DNA of 64,000 nt from Acinetobacter piscicola (GTDB lineage: Bacteria; Pseudomonadota; Gammaproteobacteria; Pseudomonadales; Moraxellaceae): NCBI RefSeq assembly GCF_002233755.1, contig NZ_KZ268704.1:114473-178472 (forward strand), written 5' to 3'. Shown one piece after another: positions 18,892 through 31,151 of the stretch. Each line of letters starts with the position of its first letter. The first letter of the stretch is position 1. The translations under genes were made by a program, and so were the position numbers. Below the pieces are notes generated by a model that searched no databases, was not told where the DNA came from, and saw only the letters and a program-made list of their open reading frames with translations.

Positions 18892-20232
18892 TTATCTTTG
18901 GAAATGATAAACCGAGCCTAAAGCTAAAATTTTGGTTAATTCATCCAGTGCGGTACGGCTTTCAATCAATAAACTTGGATCAGCTAAATCATCCTGAGAT
19001 AACTCATCACGATAATGCTGATCGACCCATTTATTTAAGGTTTTGAATAAAGCATCATTCATAAATAAGTTAGGATTTACTGCTGCAAGTTCAGCCTCAT
19101 TGACTGCGACACGTAATCTTAAGCACGCAGGGCCACCGCCATTACGCATACTTTCACGCAAGTCAAAAACTTTAACTTCGTCAATTGGTGTTCCCATTTG
19201 AATCATGTCATTCAAATAGCTCCACACAGCTTTGTTCTGACGTGATTCCTCTGGTACAACGATGCTCATTCCACCATCTGCACGCGTTAGAATCTGGCTA
19301 TTGAATAAATAAGTTGCAACTGCATCTTCAACGGTTACACGGCTTTCAGGCACTTCAATCGATATAAAGTCTTGCTCGATACCCGCCATTTTTTGACGAA
19401 TTTCATCCAATGCTTCAGCTTGATTTAAAAATGCCTGTTGATGATGAAATAAAACTTGCTGATTACTGACCGCGATCACATCGTTGTGAAACACACCTTT
19501 ATCAATCACGTCAGGGTTTTGCTGAATAAATACAGTGCGTTTATTATCAAGACGATGTAAACGTGCAACTGCTTCACTCGCTTCACGTGTCTGACGTGCA
19601 GGGAACTTCTGTGGCGCAACTGCACCACCGAGTTGTTGCTGACCGTAGACAAAAACTTGTACACCCGCTTGATCGTATGCACCACCTAAACGGTTATGGT
19701 TGGCTGCGCCTTCATCACCGAATAAAGCCGCTTCTGGGAGTGCTTCATGATGTGCAAAATGGACATCATTATCAAACATCGCTTGAAGAATGCGTGTTGT
19801 CGTATGATGTTCAATAGAACGATGGAACTTATTATTTAAGTTCGCAGCAGTAAAATGCATACGACCATCTACACTATCCGCAGACGGAGAAACGGTGCAA
19901 GAATTTGCTGTCCACATCGATGATGCAGAGCTTAATGATGATAATAACGCTGGCGCAGTTCTCATTGCCTGCGCAATCACATCGGTATCGCTACCTGTAA
20001 AACCTAAACGGCGTAGAGTCGGTACATGTGGTCGTTCTTGTGGTGCAAAAACACCTTGTTTCAATCCAAGATCAGCAAGGGCTTTCATTTTCATTAAGCC
20101 TTGTTTTGCTGCCAATTTTGGATTTGAAGCATTATTACGGTTTTTAGTCGATGCAACATTACCAAAAGATAAACCTGCATAATGATGCGTTGGTCCAACT
20201 AATCCATCAAAATTTATTTCATAACCTGACAT
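18892..20232 (-). CDS. astB: N-succinylarginine dihydrolase
   Basis: AstB is the second AST enzyme, converting N2-succinylarginine to N2-succinylornithine, CO2 and ammonia. The protein has 446 residues, the family length. The start [21 protein letters not shown] and [13 protein letters not shown] near the C terminus are characteristic; the catalytic Cys lies in [10 protein letters not shown]. It begins 33 bases after astD. Confidence 0.97.
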   Translation of the reverse strand: MSGYEINFDGLVGPTHHYAGLSFGNVASTKNRNNASNPKLAAKQGLMKMKALADLGLKQGVFAPQERPHVPTLRRLGFTGSDTDVIAQAMRTAPALLSSLSSASSMWTANSCTVSPSADSVDGRMHFTAANLNNKFHRSIEHHTTTRILQAMFDNDVHFAHHEALPEAALFGDEGAANHNRLGGAYDQAGVQVFVYGQQQLGGAVAPQKFPARQTREASEAVARLHRLDNKRTVFIQQNPDVIDKGVFHNDVIAVSNQQVLFHHQQAFLNQAEALDEIRQKMAGIEQDFISIEVPESRVTVEDAVATYLFNSQILTRADGGMSIVVPEESRQNKAVWSYLNDMIQMGTPIDEVKVFDLRESMRNGGGPACLRLRVAVNEAELAAVNPNLFMNDALFKTLNKWVDQHYRDELSQDDLADPSLLIESRTALDELTKILALGSVYHFQR

Positions 20233-20265
20233 TTTTTTCTCCTTGTAGTCACTATACGTTTAGAC

Positions 20266-22787
<2,522 letters not shown>

Positions 22788-22808
22788 GGTTAGATGCTCA
22801 CAAAAGAT

Positions 22809-24014
22809 TTAGAGACGTGCTAAAGCACGAGCAAAACGATTTAGACCTTCATCAATATCTTCCATTGGAATAATCAGTGACGGCGTAAAACGCACAACAT
22901 CAGGGCCAGCAACTAAAGCCAAAACACCTTCTTCACCTGCTAAGGTCACGATATTTTTCGCTTTGCCTGCATACTCATCTTTAAGTACACAACCGATCAA
23001 CAAGCCTTGACCACGAATTTCTTTAAACAAACCATATTCAGCATTGATCTTGTTTAAAGCTTCTAGGAAATATTGGTGACGTTGTTTTACACCGTCTAAA
23101 ACTTCAGGTGTATTGATAAATTCAAATACTGCGCCAGCAACTGCACATGCCAATGGATTACCACCGTAGGTCGTACCGTGATCACCTACTGCATACATAT
23201 TGGCATACTTGTCTGTCGCGATCATTGCACCAATTGGGAAGCCACCACCTAATGCTTTAGCAGTCGTTAGAATGTCTGGTGTTACACCTGTATTCATGTA
23301 GGCATAAAGTGAACCTGTGCGTCCCACACCTGTTTGTACTTCATCAAAAATCAGGACTGCACCTTTTTCGTCACACAGTGTACGTAAACCTTTGAGGAAT
23401 TCGATATCTGCTGGTAAAACACCACCTTCACCTTGAATTGGTTCAACAATGACTGCACAAGTGTCGTCAGTAATCACAGCTTTAGCTGCTTCTAAATCAT
23501 TAAATGCAGTATGTTCAATGCCACCTGGTAATGGCGCAAAATCTTGAGAATACTTAGGTTGACCACCCGCAGTCACGGTGAATAAAGTACGACCGTGGAA
23601 TGCATTTTTAAATGCAACGATATGATTTTTGTTTGGGTTACCGCTCAACAAACCGACTTTACGTGCAAGTTTTAATGCTGCTTCGTTGGCTTCTGCACCT
23701 GAGTTACAGAAAAATACTTTGTCTGCAAATGTATTTTCAACCAATTGTTTAGCAAGTGCTAAAACAGGTTCATTGGTATAACCATTACCAATATGCCAAA
23801 GCTTTTGTGCTTGGTCAGTAAGCGCTTTCACAGCGACAGGATGTGCATGACCTAGTGCGTTAACAGCAATTCCGCCCGCGAAATCAATATATTCTTTATC
23901 GTTTTGATCCCAAATACGTGAACCTTCGCCACGAACTAAAATGAAATTTGCTGGAGCAAAAACGGGAACCATCCAATCATTAAAGTTACTACGTGTAATT
24001 GCTACATCACTCAT
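22809..24014 (-). CDS. astC: Succinylornithine / acetylornithine transaminase
   Basis: This PLP enzyme converts N2-succinylornithine and 2-oxoglutarate to the semialdehyde and glutamate, the third AST step. The protein has 401 residues. [46 protein letters not shown] and the PLP lysine in [15 protein letters not shown] are visible. AstC and ArgD are close paralogues; the first position in the astCADBE operon decides the name. A gap of 95 bases separates it from the glutamate dehydrogenase gene upstream. Confidence 0.94.
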   Translation of the reverse strand: MSDVAITRSNFNDWMVPVFAPANFILVRGEGSRIWDQNDKEYIDFAGGIAVNALGHAHPVAVKALTDQAQKLWHIGNGYTNEPVLALAKQLVENTFADKVFFCNSGAEANEAALKLARKVGLLSGNPNKNHIVAFKNAFHGRTLFTVTAGGQPKYSQDFAPLPGGIEHTAFNDLEAAKAVITDDTCAVIVEPIQGEGGVLPADIEFLKGLRTLCDEKGAVLIFDEVQTGVGRTGSLYAYMNTGVTPDILTTAKALGGGFPIGAMIATDKYANMYAVGDHGTTYGGNPLACAVAGAVFEFINTPEVLDGVKQRHQYFLEALNKINAEYGLFKEIRGQGLLIGCVLKDEYAGKAKNIVTLAGEEGVLALVAGPDVVRFTPSLIIPMEDIDEGLNRFARALARL

Positions 24015-24109
24015 TTTATTTACTCACTTCCTGTTTAGTATTGTTAGGGCGTATTGGATCTCCAACTCGCCCTAGTTTTTAGCTTTGTGGGATCGGACCT
24101 GAAATCCAA

Positions 24110-25378
24110 TTATCCTGGGAAAATACCGCGTTCTTTACGCGCTTTAAGAATACGTTCACAAGCAAGAATATATGCCGCTGTACGCAAGCTACAATCTTTC
24201 GCTTCTGCTGTGTTCCAAACATCACCCATCGCTTGAATCATCAATTTATCAAGACGTTCATTGATCTCATCTTCACTCCAGAAGTAACTCGCCATATCTT
24301 GAACCCATTCAAAATAACTCACGGTTACACCACCTGCGTTACAGATCACGTCTGGAACAACAGTAATATTACGACTAACAAAAACGTCATCCGCTTCTGG
24401 ATAAGTTGGACCATTCGCACCTTCAAGTACGATTTTGGCTTTCAATTTTTGCGCACGTTCAACGGTAATCTGACCTTCCAATGCTGCTGGAATAAGAATG
24501 TCCATATCAACATCCCAAAACTCTTCATCTGTAATCACAGTTGCATCAGCAAAGCCCATCACACCACCATGTTCTGCAACATGTTTTTGTAATGCTTTTA
24601 CATTAAAGCCTTCAGCATTAAAAATAGTCCCGGTGTGGTCTTGCACACAAACGACTAGCGCTTGAGCATGGCTAAATAAATAAGCCGCTTCATTACCTAC
24701 GTTACCAAAGCCTTGAACTGCAATTTTGCTGCCAGCAATAGTTAAGTTAATTCTTTTTGCAACTTCTAAACCTGTAACAAATACGCCGCGACCTGTTGCA
24801 CGTACACGTCCAAGTGAACCACCCAAATGTACTGGTTTACCAGTCACAACACCTGTCACTGTATGACCTTTGATACTTGAATAAGTATCCATCATCCAAC
24901 CCATGATATTGGCATTTGTACCAACATCTGGTGCAGGAATATCAATTTGAGGACCAATAATTGAACTGATTTCACTGGTAAAACGACGAGTCAAACGCTC
25001 TAATTCACGTGTTGAAAGTTCTTTCGGATTCACTCGAACACCGCCTTTCGCGCCACCGAATGGAAGGTTAAGTACCGCAGTTTTGATCGTCATCCATGCA
25101 GACAACGCCATAACTTCATTTAATTCAACATCTTGATGATAACGAATACCACCTTTACCTGGCCCACGAGATAAATTGTGTTGTACACGGTAGCCTTCGA
25201 AATGACGAATTGTTCCATCATCCATGACGATTGGAACATCTACAATGAGCGTACGCTTTGGACGTTTTAGCGTATTGACGAAATTACTGAGATCAGCGTC
25301 TAAATAAGGGGTTACTCGATCAATTTGAGTAAGATAAGTTTGCCACGCACTGTTTTGAGCCGTATATGATAAAGACAT
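24110..25378 (-). CDS. gdhA: Glutamate dehydrogenase (Glu/Leu/Phe/Val dehydrogenase family)
   Basis: The enzyme oxidatively deaminates glutamate to 2-oxoglutarate, disposing of the glutamate made by the AST pathway. Starting at MSLSYTAQ (25378), preceded by AAGGA, gives 422 residues; MMSLSY (25381) is equally possible, and the ATG at 25432 is rejected. GPGKGGIRYHQDV and FGGAKGGVRVNP contain the substrate lysines; GFGNVGNEAAYLF is the dinucleotide fold. It is on the same strand as, and directly upstream of, the ast operon, and diverges from an Lrp-type regulator. Confidence 0.93.
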   Translation of the reverse strand: MSLSYTAQNSAWQTYLTQIDRVTPYLDADLSNFVNTLKRPKRTLIVDVPIVMDDGTIRHFEGYRVQHNLSRGPGKGGIRYHQDVELNEVMALSAWMTIKTAVLNLPFGGAKGGVRVNPKELSTRELERLTRRFTSEISSIIGPQIDIPAPDVGTNANIMGWMMDTYSSIKGHTVTGVVTGKPVHLGGSLGRVRATGRGVFVTGLEVAKRINLTIAGSKIAVQGFGNVGNEAAYLFSHAQALVVCVQDHTGTIFNAEGFNVKALQKHVAEHGGVMGFADATVITDEEFWDVDMDILIPAALEGQITVERAQKLKAKIVLEGANGPTYPEADDVFVSRNITVVPDVICNAGGVTVSYFEWVQDMASYFWSEDEINERLDKLMIQAMGDVWNTAEAKDCSLRTAAYILACERILKARKERGIFPG

Positions 25379-25606
25379 CATGTATTCCTTAATTAACCAA
25401 TTGTCCCTGTTATCTACAGACCCTTTTTTCAAAGGTTTCTGTTCATCTCATCGTCCATTGTCAATATAGATCTTTTCATTTGATTGAACTTGAGATATTG
25501 GGACTTCGAATACTCATTATTATTAAGAATCAAATTGATTCACAAAATTTGTTTTAATGATTAAAATGAGTTAATTTTTATCAATTTGCTAATGGTAAAT
25601 ATCAAA

Positions 25607-26029
25607 ATGAACAATATTGATCATATTATCTTAGGATTACTCAAAGACAATGCTCGAATTTCAATTACAGATCTGGCTGCAAAAACACGCGTATCTAGAG
25701 CAACTGTGCAAAAACGTATTGAATATATGGAATCCACAGGGATCATTACGGGTTATACCGTACGTTTCCGCCCAAATACGGAAAAGAATATTATTCGTGC
25801 TTGGATGAATATTATGGTTGAAGGAACGAAAGCACAGGCTGTCATTCGGGAGTTACGTTTAGAGTCAACCGTTGAGCGTCTACATACGACCAATGGGAAA
25901 TGGGATCTTTTAGTAGAACTGCAAGCGGACAGTCTTGAGAATTTTGATAAAGCACTTGAAAGAATTAGAAATATTGCAGGAATTTATAATAGTGAAACCA
26001 GCATTTTATTGTCGACTTATAAGACTTAA
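25607..26029 (+). CDS. Lrp/AsnC family transcriptional regulator
   Basis: The protein has 140 residues from the ATG at 25607 (in-frame ATG at 25592 also possible; neither has a strong ribosome binding site). An N-terminal AsnC-type HTH (LLKDNARISITDLAAKTRVSRATVQKRI) is followed by a RAM ligand domain. It diverges from gdhA with about 230 bases between starts, so control of the gdhA-ast genes by an amino acid is likely by analogy, not shown. Confidence 0.88.
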   Translation: MNNIDHIILGLLKDNARISITDLAAKTRVSRATVQKRIEYMESTGIITGYTVRFRPNTEKNIIRAWMNIMVEGTKAQAVIRELRLESTVERLHTTNGKWDLLVELQADSLENFDKALERIRNIAGIYNSETSILLSTYKT

Positions 26030-26470
26030 AGATTGTGTTTTAGAGTAAATTTTGTTTTTAAAAATATTTACCTAAAATATACGTAACACTAAAAATCAGC
26101 TAGAGTATTTCAAAAAAGAAAGCGGCATACTCAATATGGAAAAATAGGGATACTCGTCAATGGAATCTTTTTAAGCTTTTAGTTTGAATTGATTTTATTG
26201 AAGAGATCATCACAAAACTAAACTACTACCCAAGAAAAAGACTCAGATTTAGAAGCTCAAGTCAGGTACTATTCCAAGAGCATGGTGTTGCACTTTAAAC
26301 GCTAATCTAAGATTTATTCTTCCTCCACTAAACTGCCAATACACAATTCCCCAATTATTTTTAAAGTTCGGGAATATATCACCGTCATTAACTTTCTATG
26401 ATTTAGTACTTGTGAATGAATATCAACTTCAATTTCCCTCTAAACGATATAGTTTAGAATATTAAAACAT
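26030..26470. other. Gene-free interval between the Lrp and HxlR genes
   Basis: There is no convincing coding region on either strand. The sequence is AT-rich with scattered stops and no clear hairpin. It may hold decayed DNA, but nothing recognisable was found. Confidence 0.5.
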
Positions 26471-26493
26471 GTTACTATTATTTTAGTAGTTAC
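26471..26493. promoter_or_regulatory. HxlR-type operator, copy 1 (autoregulatory)
   Basis: A 23-bp site has arms GTTACTA and TAGTAGTTAC around a TTATTT centre, 20 bases before the HxlR gene. Near-identical sites precede the SDR (31041) and the quinone oxidoreductase (32272). Confidence 0.7.
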
Positions 26494-26513
26494 TTTTAAA
26501 TTTATTAATTCTT

Positions 26514-26954
26514 ATGAGTAAAAATACCAGCCTTGAAATCTGCCCAATTGCCAGAAGTTTATCCGTTTTGGGTGATGCTTGGAGCATGTTGATATTACGA
26601 GATGCACATGCAGGATTTACACGCTTTGATCAATTTCGTAAAAGTTTAGGCATTGCTCCCACAATGCTAACGAAACGTTTATCCGTTTTAGTCGATGAAG
26701 GTTTACTTGAAAAAAGACAATATTCAGAACATCCTCCACGTGAAGAATATGTACTCACTCAAGCAGGCCAAGATTTTCTCCCTGTTTTATTTGTGATTGG
26801 TGCATGGGGACGTAAGCACAAACCTTATGAGCATCCTGAAGAAATGGTCACATTTATTGATGCTGAGAATGGTACTGAAATTAAGCCTATTGTGATCGAT
26901 CAGGTGACTGGTGCGGAAATTGGTACACGACTTATTCACCAACAAAGTAAATAA
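26514..26954 (+). CDS. HxlR family winged-helix regulator
   Basis: The protein has 146 residues. The HxlR signature is present: CPIARSLSVLGDAWSMLILRDA, then FDQFRKSLGIAPTMLTKRLSVLVDEGLLEKR and PPREEYVLTQAGQDFLPVL. HxlR proteins often sense reactive electrophiles or aldehydes and repress nearby oxidoreductases. The downstream block of oxidoreductases and hydrolases carries the same operator, so this protein is the probable regulator. The MITE-like element begins 2 bases after its stop codon. Confidence 0.9.
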   Translation: MSKNTSLEICPIARSLSVLGDAWSMLILRDAHAGFTRFDQFRKSLGIAPTMLTKRLSVLVDEGLLEKRQYSEHPPREEYVLTQAGQDFLPVLFVIGAWGRKHKPYEHPEEMVTFIDAENGTEIKPIVIDQVTGAEIGTRLIHQQSK

Positions 26955-26955
26955 A

Positions 26956-27260
26956 TAACGTCAGTTCGGGATAAACTCTGATGTAAGTTATTGAAAAGAT
27001 TGATCAGATACAGCGGAGTCTTACCGTTTAAAGTCAAATGTAAGGATTAACCTTCGGTTCGACCTACTTTTCTTTCGGGATGAGTGGCACTGCCACGCAA
27101 GGGCAAAACCATTTGTCAGTCGCCAACTCGACAGATACCATCAAGTACCTAATATATTGCAAAAACAGTATATTACAGATGTAGCTCTGCCTCGAACAAT
27201 GCAACTGACGTTCACGCGTATCATATAGTTAGGAATATATCTTATCCCGAACTCAGGTTA
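26956..27260. repeat. MITE-like element with 19-bp terminal inverted repeats
   Basis: The left end TAACGTCAGTTCGGGATAA and the right end (inverted) TAACCTGAGTTCGGGATAA differ at two of 19 positions. The ~305-bp interior has no open gene. A related single end (TTATCCCGAATTCACGTTA) lies at 45496-45514. No clean target duplication is visible. It is probably a non-autonomous element mobilised by an unseen transposase, and it fills the gap between the HxlR gene and the next terminator. Confidence 0.65.
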
Positions 27261-27265
27261 AATAT

Positions 27266-27293
27266 AAAAAGCACTCGTATTGAGTGCTTTTTC
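27266..27293 (-). terminator. Terminator of the flavin oxidoreductase operon
   Basis: An AAAAAGCACTC/GAGTGCTTTTT stem gives T runs on both strands. It sits 28 bases after the stop of the minus-strand oxidoreductase. Confidence 0.85.
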
Positions 27294-27320
27294 ATGCGGT
27301 TTATTTTAATAACCAATTCA

Positions 27321-28571
27321 TCATTTTATTCGAGTACGCTGCGTCGCATACGTTCCCCAACCACTGCGTAAAACTGACTTGATAAATGCCCATAACCCAC
27401 TCTGTTTAGGTTTTGGTGCTTTACCTTGAGCAATACGGTTAAGTTGTTGGGTGTACCACAGCACTTCCATAATCCCAAGATGATCAATCTTTTTAATTCC
27501 TGTTTTGATAGGTTGAACCTTTTGTTTGCTATCCATTCCTGCTAACAAATATTTTGCTGCATCTGGATCTATTGCCATAAGCCTTGCAATTCCGACAACA
27601 TCAAATGCATTAGATTCTAACGCTTGATTCATTCCCTGCGCACTTCTAAAGCCACCTGTAACCATTAATGGTGTTGTTACATGCTTTCTCACTTTTTCAG
27701 CAAAATCAATAAAAAATGCTTCACGCGCAATGGTTGAAGATTTCTGCGGTGCTTTAGCTACACCAGACTCATAAGTACCACCTGAAATTTCAATCAGATC
27801 AATCCCTGCGGCTGCTAATGCCTTAATAACCTCTAAAGAATCCTCTTCAGTAAATCCACCCTTTTGGAAATCAGCTGAATTAAGTTTTATGGCTATAGGA
27901 AAATCTGCACCGACCTGTTTTCGTATTTCTGTATAAACGTCCATTAGAAACTTACGACGTTTTTCAGGTGTACCGCCCCATTCATCAGTTCTTAAATTAT
28001 GTAATGGTGATAAGAATTGATTAATCAAATATCCATGTGCGGCATGGATTTCAACACCACTAAATCCTGCATTTTTACATATCACTGCACTACGACCAAA
28101 GCGTTGAATAATCTCTATGATTTCATCATGAGTTGCTTCATCGGGGGTAGCAAATAAAGATTGCATTTCGGTACCAAATGGCACTGCTGATGCAGAAATA
28201 TTACGAGCATTTAATCCTTTTGGTGATTGTTTCCCCGGATGATTGAGTTGTGCCCACAATTGTGAACCTTGTTCAGTAACACTTTTTGCCCATTTCTTTA
28301 AAATTTCGAAATCACGCTCATCTTCAATCACAACATTTCCTGGTTCACCTAAGGCACGTCGATCAATCATAATGTTGCCCGTGATAATCATTCCAATCCC
28401 TGATGACGCCCAGCGTTGATATAAACGTATATGCTTTTCAGTTGGATTATTGGAATAGGTGGCTAAGGTTTCACTGGTTGCTGCTTTAGCCAAGCGATTT
28501 GGAATCACCACACCATTCGGTAAAGTTAAAGGCTGATTTAGGAGATTCGTTTTTAATGGTAAATGAGTCAT
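27321..28571 (-). CDS. NADH:flavin oxidoreductase (Old Yellow Enzyme family)
   Basis: The protein has 416 residues with an FMN TIM barrel. Motifs seen are LPNGVVIPNRLAKAATSE, GVEIHAAHGYLINQFLSPLHN with the catalytic His pair region, DEWGGTPEKRRKF, and MVTGGFRS. The family reduces activated alkenes such as enones. It is the last gene of a four-gene minus-strand operon (hydrolase, hydrolase, SCP2 protein, this). It may act on electrophilic or oxidised lipid substrates; the actual substrate is unknown. Confidence 0.9.
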   Translation of the reverse strand: MTHLPLKTNLLNQPLTLPNGVVIPNRLAKAATSETLATYSNNPTEKHIRLYQRWASSGIGMIITGNIMIDRRALGEPGNVVIEDERDFEILKKWAKSVTEQGSQLWAQLNHPGKQSPKGLNARNISASAVPFGTEMQSLFATPDEATHDEIIEIIQRFGRSAVICKNAGFSGVEIHAAHGYLINQFLSPLHNLRTDEWGGTPEKRRKFLMDVYTEIRKQVGADFPIAIKLNSADFQKGGFTEEDSLEVIKALAAAGIDLIEISGGTYESGVAKAPQKSSTIAREAFFIDFAEKVRKHVTTPLMVTGGFRSAQGMNQALESNAFDVVGIARLMAIDPDAAKYLLAGMDSKQKVQPIKTGIKKIDHLGIMEVLWYTQQLNRIAQGKAPKPKQSGLWAFIKSVLRSGWGTYATQRTRIK

Positions 28572-28580
28572 GGGCTTCGC

Positions 28581-28967
28581 TCACACAGTTGAAGATAATT
28601 TAGAATGAGGTTGAATAAAGTCCACTAAACTTTGAAACCACATCACATCTACAAAGTTTCCAGTAATCACAAGATCCTCTGTTCTAAGAGCAGTTAGAAA
28701 CGTATTGACACTGTCTTTAGCTGACAACACTGCAAAACCCGTACTACCTGTTTTAAAAGTAAAGGTAAAACTTGGAGATTGGGTTTGTCCTGCGTGAGAA
28801 CTTATCTTGCCATTTTTAACTTCAAAATAACGCCCTTCACCACTTGCCGTCTGGATTTGGAATGTGACATTTCTATCTTTCACGTATGTGGCACATTTCG
28901 GATTGGTTTTCACAGCCCGTTGTAACAGCTTAGTCAGCATCCACAGTAATAATTTAAATTTCATCAT
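28581..28967 (-). CDS. SCP2-like sterol-binding-fold protein
   Basis: The protein has about 128 residues from the MMKFKLL start (28967), behind a weak GAGAG; the ATG at 29000 has no ribosome binding site. The C-terminal two thirds (VTFQIQTASGEGRYFEVKNGKIS, then LVITGNF) fit the SCP2 lipid-binding fold. It is sandwiched between the OYE and an alpha/beta hydrolase with short gaps (9 and 51 bases). Lipid or hydrophobic substrate carriage is a family-based inference. Confidence 0.65.
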   Translation of the reverse strand: MMKFKLLLWMLTKLLQRAVKTNPKCATYVKDRNVTFQIQTASGEGRYFEVKNGKISSHAGQTQSPSFTFTFKTGSTGFAVLSAKDSVNTFLTALRTEDLVITGNFVDVMWFQSLVDFIQPHSKLSSTV

Positions 28968-29018
28968 TTTAGCTCTCAGTTCATCAATATATAAAAACAC
29001 TAAGGAAATTTTGATCGA

Positions 29019-29882
29019 TTACTCATCTAGAAACTGTATGGCATGCTTAATGAAGCGTTCTGGATACTGAAACTGTGCGCCATGCCCTGCATCGGGATAA
29101 ATAAACAGCTGTGCATTTGGAATATTAAGTGCCATCTGATAGGCATTGATGGTCGGAATCATCACATCATCCACACCATTGAGGATAAAAGTTGGCTGTT
29201 TAATCTCACGTAAATGAGCAAATGGATCTTGTTCATCAAGTTTCGGTAAAAAGTGCATATTGGCTTCAATCTGAGCCTGCATCACGTCGACTGAACTTGC
29301 TGGATCCTGATCTTTACGTTGATGGCGACGTTGCCAAAAATCACGACCTGCTTGAATTGCGGCCTTTGATCGACCAAAGAATAAAAATAGAAAGTCCTCT
29401 TCGGAAGGCACTGCACTAGTTGCATGCTTCAAGACCAAAGCAGGTACATCTGGGTCATCACCACGTGGTTTTCCACCTCGTGGACCTGTACCCAAAAGCA
29501 TTAATTTTCTGACCAGTTCAGGATGACGATGTACTAAATCCTGTGCCTGAAATCCTCCCAGTGAGAATCCAAGTAGATCCACTTGGTTTAAATCCAATGC
29601 ACGAATTACTGCGGCAGCATCATCAGCCATATCTTCAATGCGAGTGCGTGGCTGACCTGTGGATGAAGCGACACCACGACCATTAAACAAAATGACTTCT
29701 CGCCCTGCTGCTAACCCATCTGTAATCAATGGATCCCAATTATCTAAACCACCTCGGAAATGCTGAAGAAAAAATAGAGGAGGTTGCTCTGTATTTGCAT
29801 TACCCCAGCGACGATAGGCAAAAGTTGCTCCATTAACTTCTATAAACTGGGTTTCAGCTGTTTGATGTGTAATTGCAGTCAT
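29019..29882 (-). CDS. Alpha/beta hydrolase
   Basis: The protein has 287 residues from MTAITHQT (29882), preceded by GAGG; the ATG at 29897 is less likely. The nucleophile elbow GFSLGGFQ, the oxyanion region LQHFRGGLDNWDP, an acid in NGVDDVMIP, and the final His in DAGHGAQFQ form the catalytic set. The ester substrate is unknown. It is strongly similar in layout to the next gene upstream, suggesting an old duplication. Confidence 0.88.
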   Translation of the reverse strand: MTAITHQTAETQFIEVNGATFAYRRWGNANTEQPPLFFLQHFRGGLDNWDPLITDGLAAGREVILFNGRGVASSTGQPRTRIEDMADDAAAVIRALDLNQVDLLGFSLGGFQAQDLVHRHPELVRKLMLLGTGPRGGKPRGDDPDVPALVLKHATSAVPSEEDFLFLFFGRSKAAIQAGRDFWQRRHQRKDQDPASSVDVMQAQIEANMHFLPKLDEQDPFAHLREIKQPTFILNGVDDVMIPTINAYQMALNIPNAQLFIYPDAGHGAQFQYPERFIKHAIQFLDE

Positions 29883-29921
29883 CTTTATTATCCTCATTTA
29901 AATATCTGATTGGGTCTAAAT

Positions 29922-30878
29922 TTATTTAGCCAAGAACGTGAGCGATTGTTTTACAAAATCTTGATTAAACTGAAATATTCCGCCATGACCTGCATCTGGA
30001 TAGATAATGAGCGAGCTATTTGGGAGGCGTTTTGCTAAGTCGTAGGTATTCACTGTTGGAACCATACGGTCATAATCACCGTTGGCAACTAAGACGGGTT
30101 GTTGAATAACTGAAAGGTCAGCAGGTTTCTTATTTCCCCATTTTTTCAATGCTTTAAGCTGGGCACGATATGCAGAAATGGTAATCTCTTTGTCACGATT
30201 TTCAGTGCGTTCATTTATACGCTGCACAAATTCTTTTGCAGCAGCTTTGCCATTATCTGTACGCGTAAAAAATAAATAAACTTTAGGATCTTGATGCGTC
30301 GTCATACCACGAACTAAATCCCAATTTGAAACTCGCCCCACTATACTAATTCCAGTACCACCCGCAGGTCCAGTTCCCGATAAAATCATTTTACGAATCA
30401 AGTTTGGTTGTTTAAGAACGATCTCTTGCGAAATCATGCCACCCATTGAAAAACCAAATAAATCAACCTGTTTAAATCCTTTTGCTTGAATAAAAGTAAT
30501 GGCGTCATCAGCCATTTGTTCAATGGACTTTGCTGGCTCACCAGTTGATGCGCCGACACCACGATTATCAAAAATAACGACATGATGTTTTGCTGCAATA
30601 CCATCAATGATTCGTGGATCCCAATTGTCCAATACAGCAGCTAAATGATTTAAGAAGATGATGGGAGTTCCACCATTTTGTTGCCCATACTCTCGATAGG
30701 CGAAATTAATACCATCTGCTGAAATGAACTGAGTTGGAACAGTTGTCCATTGATATTGTTTTTCCGTCATTACCGTCACTCCTGAATTTGGGGTAATAGC
30801 CGTATTTACATCCGCATAGATTGAACTAGATACAGCTAAAACCATTGAAATCAGACTTTTTTTGAGTAAGCCACGCAT
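29922..30878 (-). CDS. Alpha/beta hydrolase with signal peptide
   Basis: The protein has 318 residues. An N-terminal signal peptide (LISMVLAVSSSIYA) marks it as exported, unlike its paralogue downstream. The elbow is GFSMGGMIS, and the oxyanion region LNHLAAVLDNWDP, NGDYDRMVPT and DAGHGGIFQ complete the fold. It heads the minus-strand operon. Its promoter region (30879-31151) is shared with the divergent SDR and contains one full and one partial copy of the HxlR-type operator. Confidence 0.87.
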   Translation of the reverse strand: MRGLLKKSLISMVLAVSSSIYADVNTAITPNSGVTVMTEKQYQWTTVPTQFISADGINFAYREYGQQNGGTPIIFLNHLAAVLDNWDPRIIDGIAAKHHVVIFDNRGVGASTGEPAKSIEQMADDAITFIQAKGFKQVDLFGFSMGGMISQEIVLKQPNLIRKMILSGTGPAGGTGISIVGRVSNWDLVRGMTTHQDPKVYLFFTRTDNGKAAAKEFVQRINERTENRDKEITISAYRAQLKALKKWGNKKPADLSVIQQPVLVANGDYDRMVPTVNTYDLAKRLPNSSLIIYPDAGHGGIFQFNQDFVKQSLTFLAK

Positions 30879-30983
30879 GATTAATTACCTAAAGTAAGAT
30901 TAATATCTAAACCGCTACCCTAAGAATAAGAACCTCATACTTTCGGAATCATTCATATCTTGAGCTGGTCTGCACACACATCT

Positions 30984-31063
30984 ATAGTAAAAATAGTTAC
31001 TATCGAATTAATACTAACAATACAGGAGTAATTTTAAATAGTCACTATCTTTTTAGTAGTAAC
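30984..31063. promoter_or_regulatory. HxlR-type operator, copy 2, plus a partial copy
   Basis: 31041-31063 has arms GTCACTAT and TAGTAGTAAC around a T-rich centre. A shorter relative (ATAGTAAAAATAGTTACTAT) lies at 30985-31003, nearer the minus-strand hydrolase. The pair could control both divergent transcripts. Confidence 0.65.
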
Positions 31064-31151
31064 TTTAATTTTTTTTCATTATGATGATATTTCGATAAGT
31101 CCGTTGGATTAAAAAACTTATCAAAAAAAGAAGTTAATTTAGGAAAATCCC

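Noticed and set aside
24233..24592. 119-codon plus-strand frame inside gdhA
   Set aside because: It is a shadow of a conserved gene on the other strand with no ribosome binding site.
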